From Zanthoxylum bungeanum (taxonomy: Eukaryota; Streptophyta; Magnoliopsida; Sapindales; Rutaceae), in contig SKCR01025339.1 of assembly GCA_019454045.1 (NCBI GenBank), positions 62,001-126,000 of the forward strand: DNA of 64,000 bases, in the 5' to 3' direction. This document shows, in pieces, positions 25,328-38,329 of the stretch. Below the pieces are notes generated by a model that was not told where the DNA came from, searched no databases, and saw only the letters and a program-made list of their open reading frames with translations. Position 1 is the first letter of the stretch. Every line of letters starts with the position of its first letter. The translations under genes and the position numbers were made by a program.

Positions 25328-28300
25328 ATGGAACAATCTGCGAATGCTGTGAAGCCTCATGTTGAGAAACCAGACAAGTTCAAAGGATAGGATTTTAAAC
25401 GATGGCAACAGAAAATGTTATTTTATCTAACAACATTGAATCTTGCACTTATTTTCAAAGAAGAATGCCATGTGCCATAGGGAGATAATATTCCTGCGGA
25501 AAAACTCAATGCAATTGATTCATGGAAACACAATGAGTTTTTATATAGGAATTATATTCTAAACAACCTTGATGATTCTGTGTATGATGTGTACATATCT
25601 TATAAGACTGCCAAGGATCTATAGGAATCCCTGGAGAATAAATATAAGATCGAAGATGCTGGTTCAATGAAGTTCATTGTTGGAAAATTTCTAAAGTACA
25701 AAATTGTGGATTCAAAGACTGTTGTCAACCAAGTCAAAGAATTACAGATTCTTCTCCATGAACTTACGGCTGAAGGCAAGGTTCTACCGGTGTAGTTTGT
25801 TGTCGGATATGTGATAGAAAATTATCTTAATCTTGGAATGATTTCAAGATACTTTTGAAGTATAAAAAGACTGATATGTCAATGGAGGATCTGGTTCTCA
25901 AACTAAGGGTGCAAGAAGATCACCGCAAGAGTGAAGGGTTGAAGGTTTCAGAATTTGAAGCCAAAGCAAATGTCATTGAGAGTGGAGGGGTGCTTAAGCC
26001 TAAGCCTCAAAACCAGAAGAATAAATGAAACAATAAAAGGGAAAGATAAAACTTAGAAAGTTCTTGCTGCAAAAGGGAAGAATTTCAAGGGAATTAAAGG
26101 TGTTTATTGGTTGTGTGGAAAAATTGGACACCGAGCACTAGACTACCGTCACAAGAAAGGAAATCTTGTTCCAAATGCTTATAAAAACAAAAACAAGTAA
26201 ATATTGTTGAAGAAGAATTTGTTGGTGTTGTTGTTTCTGAAGTCAATTTATTGACTGACAATAAAGATTGGTGGATGAATACTGGTGCAACAAGACATAT
26301 ATGTGGAAACATAAATATATTTCTCACCTACACTCCTAACAATGGCAATGAAAAGTTATATATGGGCAATGCAACTGCTGCAACTGTTGCTGGAAAAGGG
26401 AAAGTGGTTCTGGAATTCACTTCTGGGAAAAACTTGTCCTTATAGATTTACTACATGTCCCTGAAATTACTAAGAATCTTGTTTCTGGTTTTGTTTTAAG
26501 CAATAAGGGTTTTAAATTGTATTTGAATCTGATAAATTCGTTCTCACTAGGGGGAATATTTGTTGGAAAGGGCTACCTCTCTGAAGGGCTCTTCAAACTC
26601 AATATAATTGATGATGCTAATATTAATAAAATAAATAAAAGTTATGTTTACTTGCTTGAATCTTCTACATTATAGCATACTAGACTAGGTCACATAAACT
26701 TTAAATGTATGCATATAATGGTTAATCTTGGTTTGCTGCCTAATTATACAAAATATAATATGCATAAATGTGAAACATATGTTGAATCAAAATTTGCTAG
26801 CAAGTCCTATAAATCTGTGACTAAAAGATCAAATGAATTGTTAGAATTAATTCATACAGATTTGGGTGATTTTAATCAATACCAAGTCGCGGTGGAAAGA
26901 ATTACTACGTCACTTCCATAGATGATAGTAGTAGATAATGTTATGTATATTTGATACATAGCAAAGACGAATCTTTGGATATCTTTAAGACATATAAAGC
27001 TGAGGTGGAAAATCAGTTAGACAAGAAGATCAAAATATTACGATATGATAAAGGAGGAGAATATGAATCTAATGCCTTCGTAGAATTTTATATTTCGAAT
27101 GGAATAATTCATCAAACAACATCACCATATACTCCTCAACAGAATGGGGTGGTTGAACGTAAAAATAGAACATTAAAAAATATGATGAATTCCATGCTTA
27201 ATAGTTTTGGTTTACCACATAACATGTGGGGTGAAGCTTTACATACTGCTAAAACCATCTTAAACAGAACTCCACCAAAGAAGATTGATCAATCTCCATA
27301 TGAAAAATGGAAGAAAAGGCTACCGACATATAAAAACTTGAAAATGTGAGGTTGCCTAGAAAAAATTCAAGTTCCCTTGCCTAAAAGAGTTAAACTTTGA
27401 CCTAAAACTATTGATTGTATGTTTATTGGATATGCTAAAAATAGTACAACATACGGATTTCTAGTAATTAAATCTGGAATTTCGTATATCCAAGTAAATA
27501 CCATTATTGAGTCTAATAATGCTGAATGGTTTGAGCATATATTTCCTTATAAGGATAGACTTGATAAAAATAAACGTAAAGTACTTGAATTTAGTCAAGA
27601 CAACGGGGTTGATGTTGCCTCTTCATCTGGTGTTCAAGACAAGGTTTTGGAACCAAATAAATCAACATCAACTCTCCAAGAATCGAAAGATTTAGAACCT
27701 AGAAGAGGAAACAGAATCAAGGTAGCAAAATATTATGGACCTGATTTTTTAACATTTCTCCCTGAAGCTGAACCTCAAACATATCAAGAGGCCATGACTT
27801 CGTTAGAATCTATCTATTGGAAATAAGTAATAAATAGCGAAGTAGAATCCATTCTACAAAACCATACATGAGAGTTAGTAGACTTACCATCTGGTTGCAA
27901 ACCGATTGAATACAAATGGTTTTTAAAAAGAAATTGAAGCCTGATGGTACAATTGATAAATACAAAGCTCGTTTGATAGCTAAAGGATACCGTCAGAAAC
28001 AAGGACTTGATTTCTTTGACACATACTAAACCAGTAACCAGAATAACATTTATAAGGATGTTAATTGCGATTGCAGCGATTTATAATTTGGAAATACATC
28101 AAATGGGTGTAAAAACCGCATTCTTAAATGGTGAGTTAGATGAAGAAATTTATATAGAACAACCTGAAGGGTTTGTAGCAAAAGGACAAGAGGAAATAAT
28201 ATGTAAACTTGTGAAGTCACTTTATGGACTTAAACAAGCGTCCAAACAATGGCATGAGAAATTCATCGTACAATGTTATCATATGGATTTCGGATCAATG

Positions 28301-29310
28301 AATATGATAAATGCGTTTACATCAAGAAAATGAATAATGATTCATATGTCATTGTATGTTTGTATGTTGATGATATGCTCATCATTGAACCAAATTTAAG
28401 TGTCATAAATTCCACAAAGAAATTATTGAATTCAATATTTGATATGAAATACATGGGAAAAGCTGATGTTATCTTATGAATTCGAATTCAAAGAAGTAGT
28501 GATGGTTATATTCTCATCCAATCACACTATGTGGAAGCAATTCTTCAAAAATTTAGACATTTTGATAGTAGTCCATCTAAAACTCATTTTGATCCTAAGA
28601 GTACATTAAAGAAAAATATTGGGGATAATGTGTCACAACTAGAATATTCTCGTATAATTGGCACACTACAATACATCATGAATTGTACTAGACCGGACAT
28701 TGCCTACTCTATGAATAGATTGGCAAGATATACTAGTAATCCTTCAAAGGATCATTGAGATCCTTTAGTTAGAGTATTAAGATACCTAAAATACTCAATG
28801 AAGTATGGATTATATTATACAAAATATCCACCAGTTTTGGAAGGATATAGTGACGCCAATTAGATTTCGAATGATACGGAAAAAGCAACAAGTGGATATG
28901 TGTTTACACTTGGAGGGGCTGCAGTATCTTGGAAATTACAAAAACAAATGTGTATAGCATGTTCAACAATGGAATCATAATTCATAGCCTTGGATAAAGC
29001 TGCTAAAGAAGCGAAATGGAAAAAAAATTTCTTGGAAAATATTCCAATGTGGCCTCAACCTGTGATGACCATATGTGTATATTGTGCTTGTATGGCTACT
29101 ATTGGGAAAGGAAAGAGCCATATCTATAATGGGAAGTCAAGGCACATAAGACGTAGACATAACACAATAAAACACATGCTCTCGACTGGCATTATTTCCA
29201 TTGATTTTGTAAAATCAAAGGATAATATTGTAGATCAATTAACAAATGGTATACCAAAGGTGCAAGTGTTATATTTATCGAGGGGAATGAGCTTAAAGCC
29301 AACACAATGA
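25328..29310 (+). pseudogene. Ty1/Copia gag-pol of element I
   Basis: The start codon at 25328 is followed by a gag with LDDSVYDVYISYKTAKDL, but a stop falls after about 20 codons and several more follow. Near 26105 the zinc knuckle reads CGKIGHRALDY, its last Cys replaced. Protease reads WWMNTGATRHIC, with Asn (26278-26280) where the catalytic Asp is expected. The integrase core (26951-27349) keeps NGVVERKNRT. RT (28007-28479) keeps VCLYVDDMLII. RNase H runs to the TGA at 29308. Domain order is gag-PR-INT-RT-RH, as in Copia. Frames change several times, so no full polyprotein can be made. Confidence 0.9.
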
Positions 29311-29553
29311 GAAGTATCCTAGTGGAAACCCAACCTAGCAATTTGTTAATTCAAAGTCTAGGTTCAATGTGGAAAGCTAGTTGGGTAAAACTCAAGTAAT
29401 AGAGCATAACAAATTGCTCATTCCTATGACAAGAAATGTCATGATACCTATGAAGATAAGGATGAATGACTGATCATTCTTAGTGACACAAACAGAAGAA
29501 AAATTAGTATTACATGATACTTATAATCATTGTGTCACCTATATAGGAGTAAT
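29311..29553 (+). other. Post-pol non-coding region of element I
   Basis: This stretch resembles the usual Copia region between the pol stop and the 3' LTR and ends CCTATATAGGAGTAAT. It is followed directly by the LTR of the X family rather than by a copy of the LTR at 22621. Confidence 0.5.
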
Positions 29554-31909
29554 TGTTAGGGTTGGTGCTCAGAGTGCCAATTTTCTTATGTATTTCCCTG
29601 TAAATACTTATGTAACATTTTATTATGAATAAAATAAATAGTTTCTATTATATAACATCTCTTTTTATATGGTAAAGACATAACGAACCCTAGAATGATT
29701 AGTTATGATACTGTTGCAAAAGCGTCGTAACTGACATTGAGTTGTATCATGACGTTGTCATCTTAGACAGTTCCTGGTCAAGGTTTAAACTATTTGGTCA
29801 GTAAAGTAAACCCTTTGAGACTGGTACATATCGTATATTGGAATCTTGGATTCCAATGGTTTCTCAATGAACCATGAGTCTTGGAGACTCGTATAGACGT
29901 GTAGGTGTTTATAGCAGATAAACACTGAACGCCTCACCGAAGAATCTTAATAGATGGTACACCAACGTCAATAAGAATATTCTCGGGTTGAGTGAGCATA
30001 ATGATTCTTTGACTTGAGATACCACTGTTGATATATGAGTTATTCTTCATACTTAGATGGAAGTCATGTCACCGATATATTAAGATCAGACCTCCACCTG
30101 TTCGTTGGGTGTGGACTGATGCTCAGGATATCATGTGTGTGTCAAGAAATGATATGTTAGTTCTGTGTACAGAGCATAGGTATTCAATATGGAATTAGCA
30201 ATCTGTTAAATTCATGGGCTCGTGGTACACTGTAGAAGTAAGTTCTAAGTGTTATTAAGAGATTGCTAATAGAAACGTCGACATGATTATATATAGAGAT
30301 TTGACATTTATATCTATATCTCTGGAATAATTCGGATACCTGTGACAGAGGGATTATGTGTATGCAATGACCTCGACCTGTATGGTTCAGAGAGTTTATC
30401 CGTGTTCGTCATAATTTACGGGTGGGTAGATTATGGACATGAAATTAGATTTCGTGACAGATATGCCTGAACTTAGAGAGTCTCACTAATGAAATATACT
30501 CGTACAGCATTAGGGCAATTTTTATGAATAATACTGATTATTTATAAGTCGTTTAACGGTTAAACGAAAAATACATGCAAATGGACTTAATGGTCATTTC
30601 TTAATTAATGTGTATTTGTATTTAATATTTGATTTTATTAAATACAAATTAATTAAATGTTGACATATATCATTAATATATGTATTTTGATTTTTTAATG
30701 TAAATATAATACATATATTTAATATATTTGTATTTAATTATTTAATTATTTATATGTTAAATGGTTAAATTAATTAAATAATAAATATCTTATGTCATGA
30801 TTAAAGTTTATAAATGGCTTTAAATGATTGGAAACACATGGTGAATTTCATTAAATGGTTTAATGATCAAATACTAAAAGTTTGTATTTCATTTTCCATT
30901 TAATTAAATGAAATAAAAAATATCTAGATATTTTTTTTATTCCTCAAAAATTCGGCCAAGGCTTATTTGGGGAGTATAAATTATTTTGTTTCATTTTTCA
31001 TTCATTAGGTTAAGCCACCAAAACAATTACAAAGAAAGTTTGAGAGAAAAGTTGAAGAACAAAGAAAACATTAAGCAAAAGTTTGATTTTTATAAGTGTT
31101 TTCCAACTTTCTTCAACTAGAATTTATTTCTATGTTTCTAGGCTTCAACATGTGTTGCTTAGAATTTTCTCTACTCTTTAAGCATGTAATTATTTGGTTG
31201 GAAACTTGTATGAAGTATATTTTTCATTCATTAGGTTATTAAGCTCTCTTTTGATTATTTGATAGTCAATTTGCCATTCTAGAGTTGTTAGGCCACTCAT
31301 TGATGACCTAGAATTTTTCTTGTGTTATTTCAAAGTGGTGAGACTTGTTTGGTGTTGTGAAGATTGAATTAAAGTATTGAATTTGATTAATTTAGTGTAA
31401 TTTATTCAGATAAAGAATTTGTAAAATTAGGGTTCTTAACTTTCCAAATTTAGGGATTTTCCTATATGTGTTGTGTATTGATGTATATATAATGTACATT
31501 AAATTTGGTGATGATTGGATCTCATCTTAACTTGTTTTGAAAAAGATTGGTCCAAATTACAAATCCTGAAAAATTCTAGGTAGTTTCGGTAATTTTAAAA
31601 AAATTTGGATTTTTATTGTAATTTTTATTTTGATGTATTGGACATGTATAAATCATTTTGGGATTGATTTGGAATCACTTAAATATGTATTTGACAATTT
31701 GAGGACCAAAATGAACAAAGTGTAAATTTATGGGGCAATTCGGCTATTATGAAGAAATTTGATTTCTTGGTAAAAATTTCAGATTTTAAGTATTTAGTAG
31801 TTAAAATAAATAAGTTTATTTTAATTGCCCGAGAAAAATTTTGAATTGGAAAGTTTTGATTTTCTCCGTTCCGTTGCGTTACCCATAATACCCCTATAAA
31901 ACCCCAACA
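29554..31909 (+). mobile_element. LTR of Copia element X, full-length copy (X')
   Basis: It starts TGTTAGGGTTGG and ends AAAACCCCAACA, ~2.36 kb, and is followed by a PBS-like site and leader. The 3' half recurs at 33095-34350. Confidence 0.75.
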
Positions 31910-31912
31910 AAA

Positions 31913-31924
31913 TACTATCAGAGC
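31913..31924 (+). other. Primer-binding site of X' (decayed)
   Basis: TACTATCAGAGC matches the initiator tRNA-Met type TGGTATCAGAGC except for two positions. The second X copy keeps TGGTATCAGAG. Confidence 0.7.
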
Positions 31925-32143
31925 GAGTCTGATTCTGAACACTCGATATGATTTTGCCTTTAAATTCAGTGTTTAATTAATCTTTGCTTTATGTATGCAT
32001 GTGTTTATTTAATTTGATTAAATAAAGTAAAATAATCTTTTGTGGAAAATCCCTATTTGAAAATAAGGTTTTATAATTAATATGTATTTGATGCATGTTA
32101 ATCGGCCCGTCTTGTCAATATCGCTTACGGATAAATAATCTAC

Positions 32144-32470
32144 GACTACATCCAAGAACGTGCCAAAGCTGTGAGAATATGGCCGGTAGGAATTTATCTG
32201 TAATAGATATATTTTGATATTAGGTGAATTCAAGCGAAACCAGGATCATGAACGTGCCAAAGCTGTCAGGGTTATGCAAGTATCTTGAATTTATCATTGA
32301 AAAGTTTAACCTTGGTACGCCTCCTTGTGAACGTGCCAAAGCTGTCACAACGAGAAACGACCAGGACCGAAACCATAAGAGTCATTGTTGAGTGATCGAC
32401 AATAAGTTGTCTACCTAATGAATATACGTAGGCGATAACGTGCCAAAGCTGTTAGCTGAAATTTATTCAT
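32144..32470 (+). repeat. Leader with four copies of a hairpin-loop motif (X')
   Basis: The motif AACGTGCCAAAGCTGT occurs at 32157, 32251, 32330 and 32437. Each copy sits between arms that are, or once were, complementary: for example CTCCTTGTG (32321-32329) against CACAACGAG (32346-32354). The arms differ from copy to copy while the loop is constant. The homologous leader of the second copy (34585-34909) shows the same pattern. Confidence 0.75.
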
Positions 32471-32664
32471 GGGGTCCACCTTTCACTATTCTGTTATGAT
32501 TTGATTATCACATGTTTTGTATTCTATCTGGGGATTACGGTTTTGCATGAAATAGTGGGAGATGCATTTTTAGATTAAAAATCCATGATCTATTTAATGC
32601 TTTTGATAATATGAAATTGTTTTGTCTGCTAACGTTGATTCGCTATCTATTTGATAGATTTGCG

Positions 32665-32833
32665 ATGGCGGTACCTTCGACCAATCCTTTTGCTCGTATG
32701 CTTGATACGAATAAGCTTAAGGGCGCTGAGAACTTTGCAGACTAGAATATGGATTTGAGGATTGTCCTCGGATTCGAAAAGCTCGGATATATTTTAGAAG
32801 GTCCATTACCCCTTGCTATATGTGAAGATGCAT
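32665..32833 (+). pseudogene. Truncated gag start of X'
   Basis: The ATG at 32665 opens a Copia gag matching that of X (35109): FARMLDTNKLKGAENFAD, then a stop, then MDLRIVLGFEKLGY. It is cut off at 32834 by unrelated LTR-like sequence after about 56 codons. Confidence 0.8.
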
Positions 32834-33094
32834 TGATGAATATTAAAAAGTACATATTTATTATACGAATAAGTAATCATTTTACATTTATAGTTTCATT
32901 AATCCCCTAAAATAAGCATGTCTGTGAAATAATATTCTAAGTTATGTTTTTTGTATTTTTATTGTGTTATTTTTGTTATTTGAGAGGTAAAATACTGCTC
33001 GGAAGCTCGATAGAAAAAGCCAGAATTGGAAAGGGCAAAAACGGAAAAACAACTTCCGCGTCGCTCCAAAAAAAGGTCTGAGAGTTCACTGATT
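32834..33094 (+). mobile_element. Fragment resembling the 5' end of an Athila-type LTR
   Basis: It begins TGATGAATATT and continues in the layout of the Athila LTR at 52742 (TGATGAGTGG, then GTTATTT.., then GCGTCGC), but it is diverged and only ~260 bp. It joins truncated X' gag to a truncated X LTR. The assignment rests on weak similarity. Confidence 0.4.
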
Positions 33095-34350
33095 ATTAAA
33101 TACACATTAATTAATTGTCAAATTATGATATTTGACATATATCATTAATATATGTATTTGGATTATTTAAAGTAAATATAATACAAATATTTAGATATTT
33201 GTATTTAATTAATTAATTAATTATTTAATTTTTAAATAATTAAAGTAATTAACAATATAAAATATCTAAGTTGATATTTTGCTTAGGAAATGATTAAGTG
33301 TAGTTGTTTGACTTTTGTATTTAATATAAAGGTGTTAAAAAGGAATTTGATTTCTTTATTTAGTTTTGAAAAATTGAAAAAAAATCTTTTTTTCTTTTTT
33401 CCTTGCATTTTCTTTCAACCCTAATTGTATATAAGGGTTATGTTTTTTCATTTGAAAGAAAGATGAGAGAAAAAAGTTAAGGGTTAAGAAGAAAAATGAA
33501 GAAAACTTCAACTTGCGTAAGTTTTTTCTACTTTCCTCCAACTAGAAAAATATTTCTAGGATTCTTAACTACAACATGTGTTGCTTGTAATTTTTTCTAC
33601 TCTCTTAGTTTTGTAATAAGATGGTTGGAAGCATGAATGAAAGATGTAAGCATTTATGTTAATAAAATATTCTTGTAAATGTTGTATAAACACATTTTTG
33701 ATCATTTGATGATCTTGTTACCATTCTAGAGTTTTTAGGCCACTCACGGATGACCTAGAATAATTCTTGAGTTGTTTCAAAGTGGTGAGACTTGTTTGGT
33801 GGCGTAGAGATTAGATTAATGTATTGGATTTGATTAATTTGGTTAATTTGATTAATTTGAGAAATTAGGGTTCTTAACCTAAACCAAAATTGTGACTTTT
33901 CATATATGTGTTGTATAATGATGTATATAAGATATAAAATCATTTGGTGTTGATTGGAAATAATCTAAAGTTATTTTTAACAAATTTGGACCAAAATGCA
34001 CAAAAATGAAAGTTAAGGGTCCATTCGGTAATTTGGAGATTTTTGGGGATTTTGTGTGTGAGTTGTATTTTGATGTATATGACATGTATAAATCATTTTA
34101 GTAGTGATTTGAAATTACTTAAATTTATATTTGACAAATTAAGACTAAAATGATCAAAATGCAAACCTTTGGGGGTCTCACGGTAATTTGGGAAAATCTG
34201 ATTTTTGGGTAAACATTCAGTTTTTAAGTATTAAGTAATTAGAATAAATAAGTTTATTTTAATTGTCGAATAAAAATTATTAAATTTGGAGAAATTTGAT
34301 TTTTTGCGTTCTGTTGCGTTACCCGGTAATACCCCATAAAAACCCGTACA
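33095..34350 (+). mobile_element. 5'-truncated LTR of Copia element X
   Basis: It is homologous to about 30635-31909, and ends AACCCGTACA directly before the PBS. The first ~1.1 kb of the LTR is missing. Confidence 0.8.
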
Positions 34351-34353
34351 AAA

Positions 34354-34364
34354 TGGTATCAGAG
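34354..34364 (+). other. Primer-binding site of element X
   Basis: TGGTATCAGAG, three bases after the LTR end; initiator tRNA-Met type. Confidence 0.85.
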
Positions 34365-34584
34365 ATGGTCTGATTCTGAACACATGATAATATTATGCCT
34401 TTAAATTTAATGTTTAATCTAATCTTTACTTTATGCATGCATGTATTTATTTAATTTGATTAAATAATGTGAATAACATCTTTTGCTAAAAATCCCTTTT
34501 GAAAATAAGGTTTTATAATTTAATGTATTTGATGCATGTTTCTTTGTTCGTCTTTTCAATACGACTTATAGATAAATATTCTAT

Positions 34585-34909
34585 GACTATATCCGAGAAA
34601 GTACCAAAGCTGTGAGGATATAGTCGGTAGGAATTTATTTATACCAGATATATATGTGATATTAGGTAAATTCAAGCGAAAGCGGAATCTTGAACGTGCC
34701 AAAATTTTCAGGGTTACGCAAGTATCTTTAGTTTATCATTAACAAGTTTAAACTTGATACGCCTCATTGTGAACGTGCCAAAGCTATCACAACGAGAAAC
34801 GATCAGGACCGGAACCCATTAGTTACTAGTGAGTGATTGACAATGAGTTGTCTACCTAATGAATATACGTAGACGAGAACGTGCCAAAGCTGTGAGCTGA
34901 AATATATTC
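34585..34909 (+). repeat. Leader with four copies of the hairpin-loop motif (X)
   Basis: The first hairpin is a perfect 10-bp stem, GACTATATCC (34585-34594) with GGATATAGTC (34616-34625), around a 21-nt loop with CCAAAGCTGTGA. Later core copies are at 34693, 34772 and 34878; the last lies between GAATATA (34861-34867) and TATATTC (34903-34909). Loop bases are conserved and arms vary. Confidence 0.75.
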
Positions 34910-35108
34910 ATGGGGTCCATTTTTCACTATTATATTTAATTTGATTATTGCATGTTATGTATTCTGTTTGAGGATTATAATTTTGCATGGAATAGTGGGA
35001 GAGGCATTTTTTTAGATTAAAAATCCATGATCTATATAATGCTTTTGATATTACATGAAACTGTTTTATCTGATAACCGTTTTTCGCTATCTATGTGATA
35101 GATTTGCG

Positions 35109-38100
35109 ATGGTGGCTTTTTCAAACAACTTATTTGCTCGTATGCTTGATACGAATAAGCTCAAAGCATTGAGAACTTCACAGATTGGGATATGGATTTG
35201 AGGATTGTCCTCGGATCTGAGAAGATTGGATATGTATTAGATGGTCATTTGCCCATTGTTGTATCTGAGGATGAGGCACCAGAGGAACTTGAAACTTTCC
35301 GGAGATGGAAAGATGATGATTTAAGAGTTAAATCATACATTCTCGGTTCACTAGCTTTGGAACTCAAAAGGCAATATTTTGAGATGCCTGATGCATATGG
35401 CATGATGACACAACTCCAAGAATCATTCATGAATCAAGAACATGTATTGGTTCATAGAGTTGCAATGGAACTGCTCCATTCAAAACTTGATGAAGGACAG
35501 GCTGTGAGCACACCTGTGCTTCATTTGATCGATCTGATCCAGAAATTGAGGCGCATTGATTTCCTTCTAAATGATACTCTGGGACGGAGTGTCATTCTTG
35601 GTTTGCTCCCGGCGTCGCATCGCCAGTTTGTGATGTACTTCAACATGAATGGGATTCACTGTTCTTAACATAAGTTACATAGAATGCTTCTCACGGCAGA
35701 GGAGGATTTAAGGAAAGGAGTACCGACTCGCCTTCTGATTCCTACTTCACTTTCCGCTTCTTCCCACTCCAAGTCGAAGGGGAAAAAGACGAATGGAAAG
35801 AAAAAGAAGGGTTTCAATGTTCCTCCGCAGGCTAAGATAGCGAAGCTCAAGAGAGATTCTGAAGACAAGTGCCATCACTACAGTAAGATCGAGCACTGGA
35901 AGAGGAACTATCCTGACTTCCTTGCCCAGATCAGGAAGGAAAGAGTATCGACATCAGATACTTTTATATTTCCTGTTATTGATATCTCCTTAGCTTGTGA
36001 AGCTGTTACATCTAATTGGATTTTAGATTCTGCTTGTTCTGTTCACATTTGCAATTCATTGCAGGTGTTGACGGAAAGTAGATGACTGAAATTTGGAGAG
36101 ATGTTGTTGCGATACCTGCTTGGTGACTCTCTGGATGCGGTTGCAGTGGGATTATGTGAGATTACCTTACCCAGTGGGAGACTTTTGTTGCATGACTACT
36201 ATGTTGTACCGAGATGCGTAGCTAATATTATATCACTTTTTGTGTTATATATATAGGGATATCATGTAAATATTAAGAATTGTTCCATGTATTTATGTGA
36301 TAGAAATAATATTCAGATCATTGTTTGTCCAAATGAGTGTGGTCATTACATTTTGCATACTTCTCGAGATATCTTGAATATTGAAATTAAAAAACGTAAG
36401 TTATCTGAAATAAATAATACTGAACTTTGGCATATGAGGTTAGGTCATATATGCGTGAAACGCCTAACCCAGATGGTTAGGAATGATTTGATTCATGATC
36501 TCACCATTGAACGTTATCCAACCTGTGAATCTTGTATTCGGGGTAAAATGACCAAAGCCCCATTTTCGGGCGTGGGACATCGAGCACTGACTTATTGGAA
36601 CTCATACATTCTGATATATGTGGTCCCATGAGTCAGACTGCTCACATTAGTTTTTCATACTTTGTTACTTTTACCGTTGACGTGTCATGGTGTGGTTATG
36701 TTTATCTGAAGAGATATAAATCGGAAACCTTTGAAAAGTTCAACAAATTCCGAAAAGAAATAGAAAAACAAACTGGTCAATATATTAAACGCCTTCTATC
36801 GGATCGATGTGATGAATACATGAGTGGAGAGTTCACTGATTATTTAAAGAAGAATGAGATTCTTGCTCAATATACTCCTCCTGGTACTCCACAAGATAAT
36901 TGAGTGTCAAAAATGAGAAATCAGATATTATTGGATATGGTCCGATCTATGTTGAATTTTACAAATTTGCCCTATTACTTATGGGGTTATGCTCTTTTAA
37001 CCGCTGCTCATCATTTGAATAAGATTCTTTCTAAAATTATTCCTACGACTCCGTATGAGATATGAACCGGCAAGAAACCGAATCTTAATTATGTTAGGGT
37101 TTGGGGCTGTCCTACATATGTTAGGGTGGCTCAGCAGAATAAGCAATTGCCTCAAGGGTAAGAGTTTAGGTTTGTTGGATATCTTTCAAATATGAAAAGA
37201 TATTTATTCTATGATACCGAGCATCGAAATGTGTTCGTAGCTCGCTTCAGAAAATTTCTAGAGGTAGAAATTTTGACTGAAGGAGGTAATCATAGACAGG
37301 TTGAACTTGATGAAGTAAAACCTGAGACCAATGAACCGACGGAGGAACCTGAAGTTCAAGTAGATGAAGAACCTTCATTACCCACAATCCGTAGGTCCGA
37401 AAGGGTATATAGACCTCCTGAACGCTTGTATTTGATATAAGAAATGAGTCTTGATGTTCTCTTAGTTGAAGAGATTGACCCTTTTAACTATAGAGAAGCG
37501 ATGTTGGACATCGACTCCGTGAAGAGGCAAGAGGCCATGCAATTAGATTTAGACTTTATGCATCTGAATCAAGTTTGGTACTTGGTTCAGCTTCCTGAAT
37601 AAATTATTCTGATCGGTTGTAAATGGGATTACAAAAAAAGCGCGGGCCTGACGAAAAGGTTAAAACCTTTAAGGCCCGACTGGTAGCTAAATATTACACG
37701 TAATGACCTGATGTCGACTATGATGAAACCTTTTTACCAGTAGCGATGCTAGAGTCTATTAGGATTTTATTGTCTATTGCTGCTTACCATGATTACAAGA
37801 TTTGACAGATGGATGTCAATACGGCTTTTCTAAATGGATTTCTTGACGAAGAAATCTATATGGAACATCCAAAGGGTTTTGTATCCAACGAAAACGGGCA
37901 TGGTATGTAAGCTTAAGAAGTCCATTTATGGACTTAAACAAGCTTCACGAAGTTGAAATCTTTGATTCGACGAGATAATCAAATTGTCTGGTTTTCTCAA
38001 GAATTCGGAATAATCTTGTGTATATACGAATGCTAGTGGGAGTATGGTGGTATTTTTAGTTCTCTATGTTGATGACATCCTGATTATTGGAAATGATATC

Positions 38101-38329
38101 AGGATGATGCAAGACGTCAAAGCTTACCTCTGTAATAATTTCTCCATGAAGGACCTGGATGAAGCATCTCATGTCTTAGGCATAAAACTCTATAAATATC
38201 GGGAAAGGAAGCTTATTGGGTTATCCCAATCAATGTACATAGATAAGATCTTAGAACGGTATAATTTTGATAACTATAAGACGTCAAATATACCATTCAG
38301 ACATGGCATACATTTTTCGAAGAAGATAT
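35109..38329 (+). pseudogene. Ty1/Copia gag-pol of element X, truncated
   Basis: Gag starts at 35109 with an early one-base shift and continues at 35192-35668 (MDLRIVLGSEKIGYVLDGHL). The knuckle region has GKKTNGKKKKG and then the degenerate CHHYSKIEHWKRNYP. Protease reads WILDSACSVHIC (Asp kept, Gly changed to Ala). Pre-integrase (ELWHMRLGHI) and integrase (IHSDICGPMS; TPPGTPQDN followed by a stop) come next, then RT with VLYVDDILIIGND near 38055. The frame ends at 38329, where element B is inserted. RNase H and the 3' LTR should lie beyond the right edge. Many stops and shifts. Confidence 0.9.
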
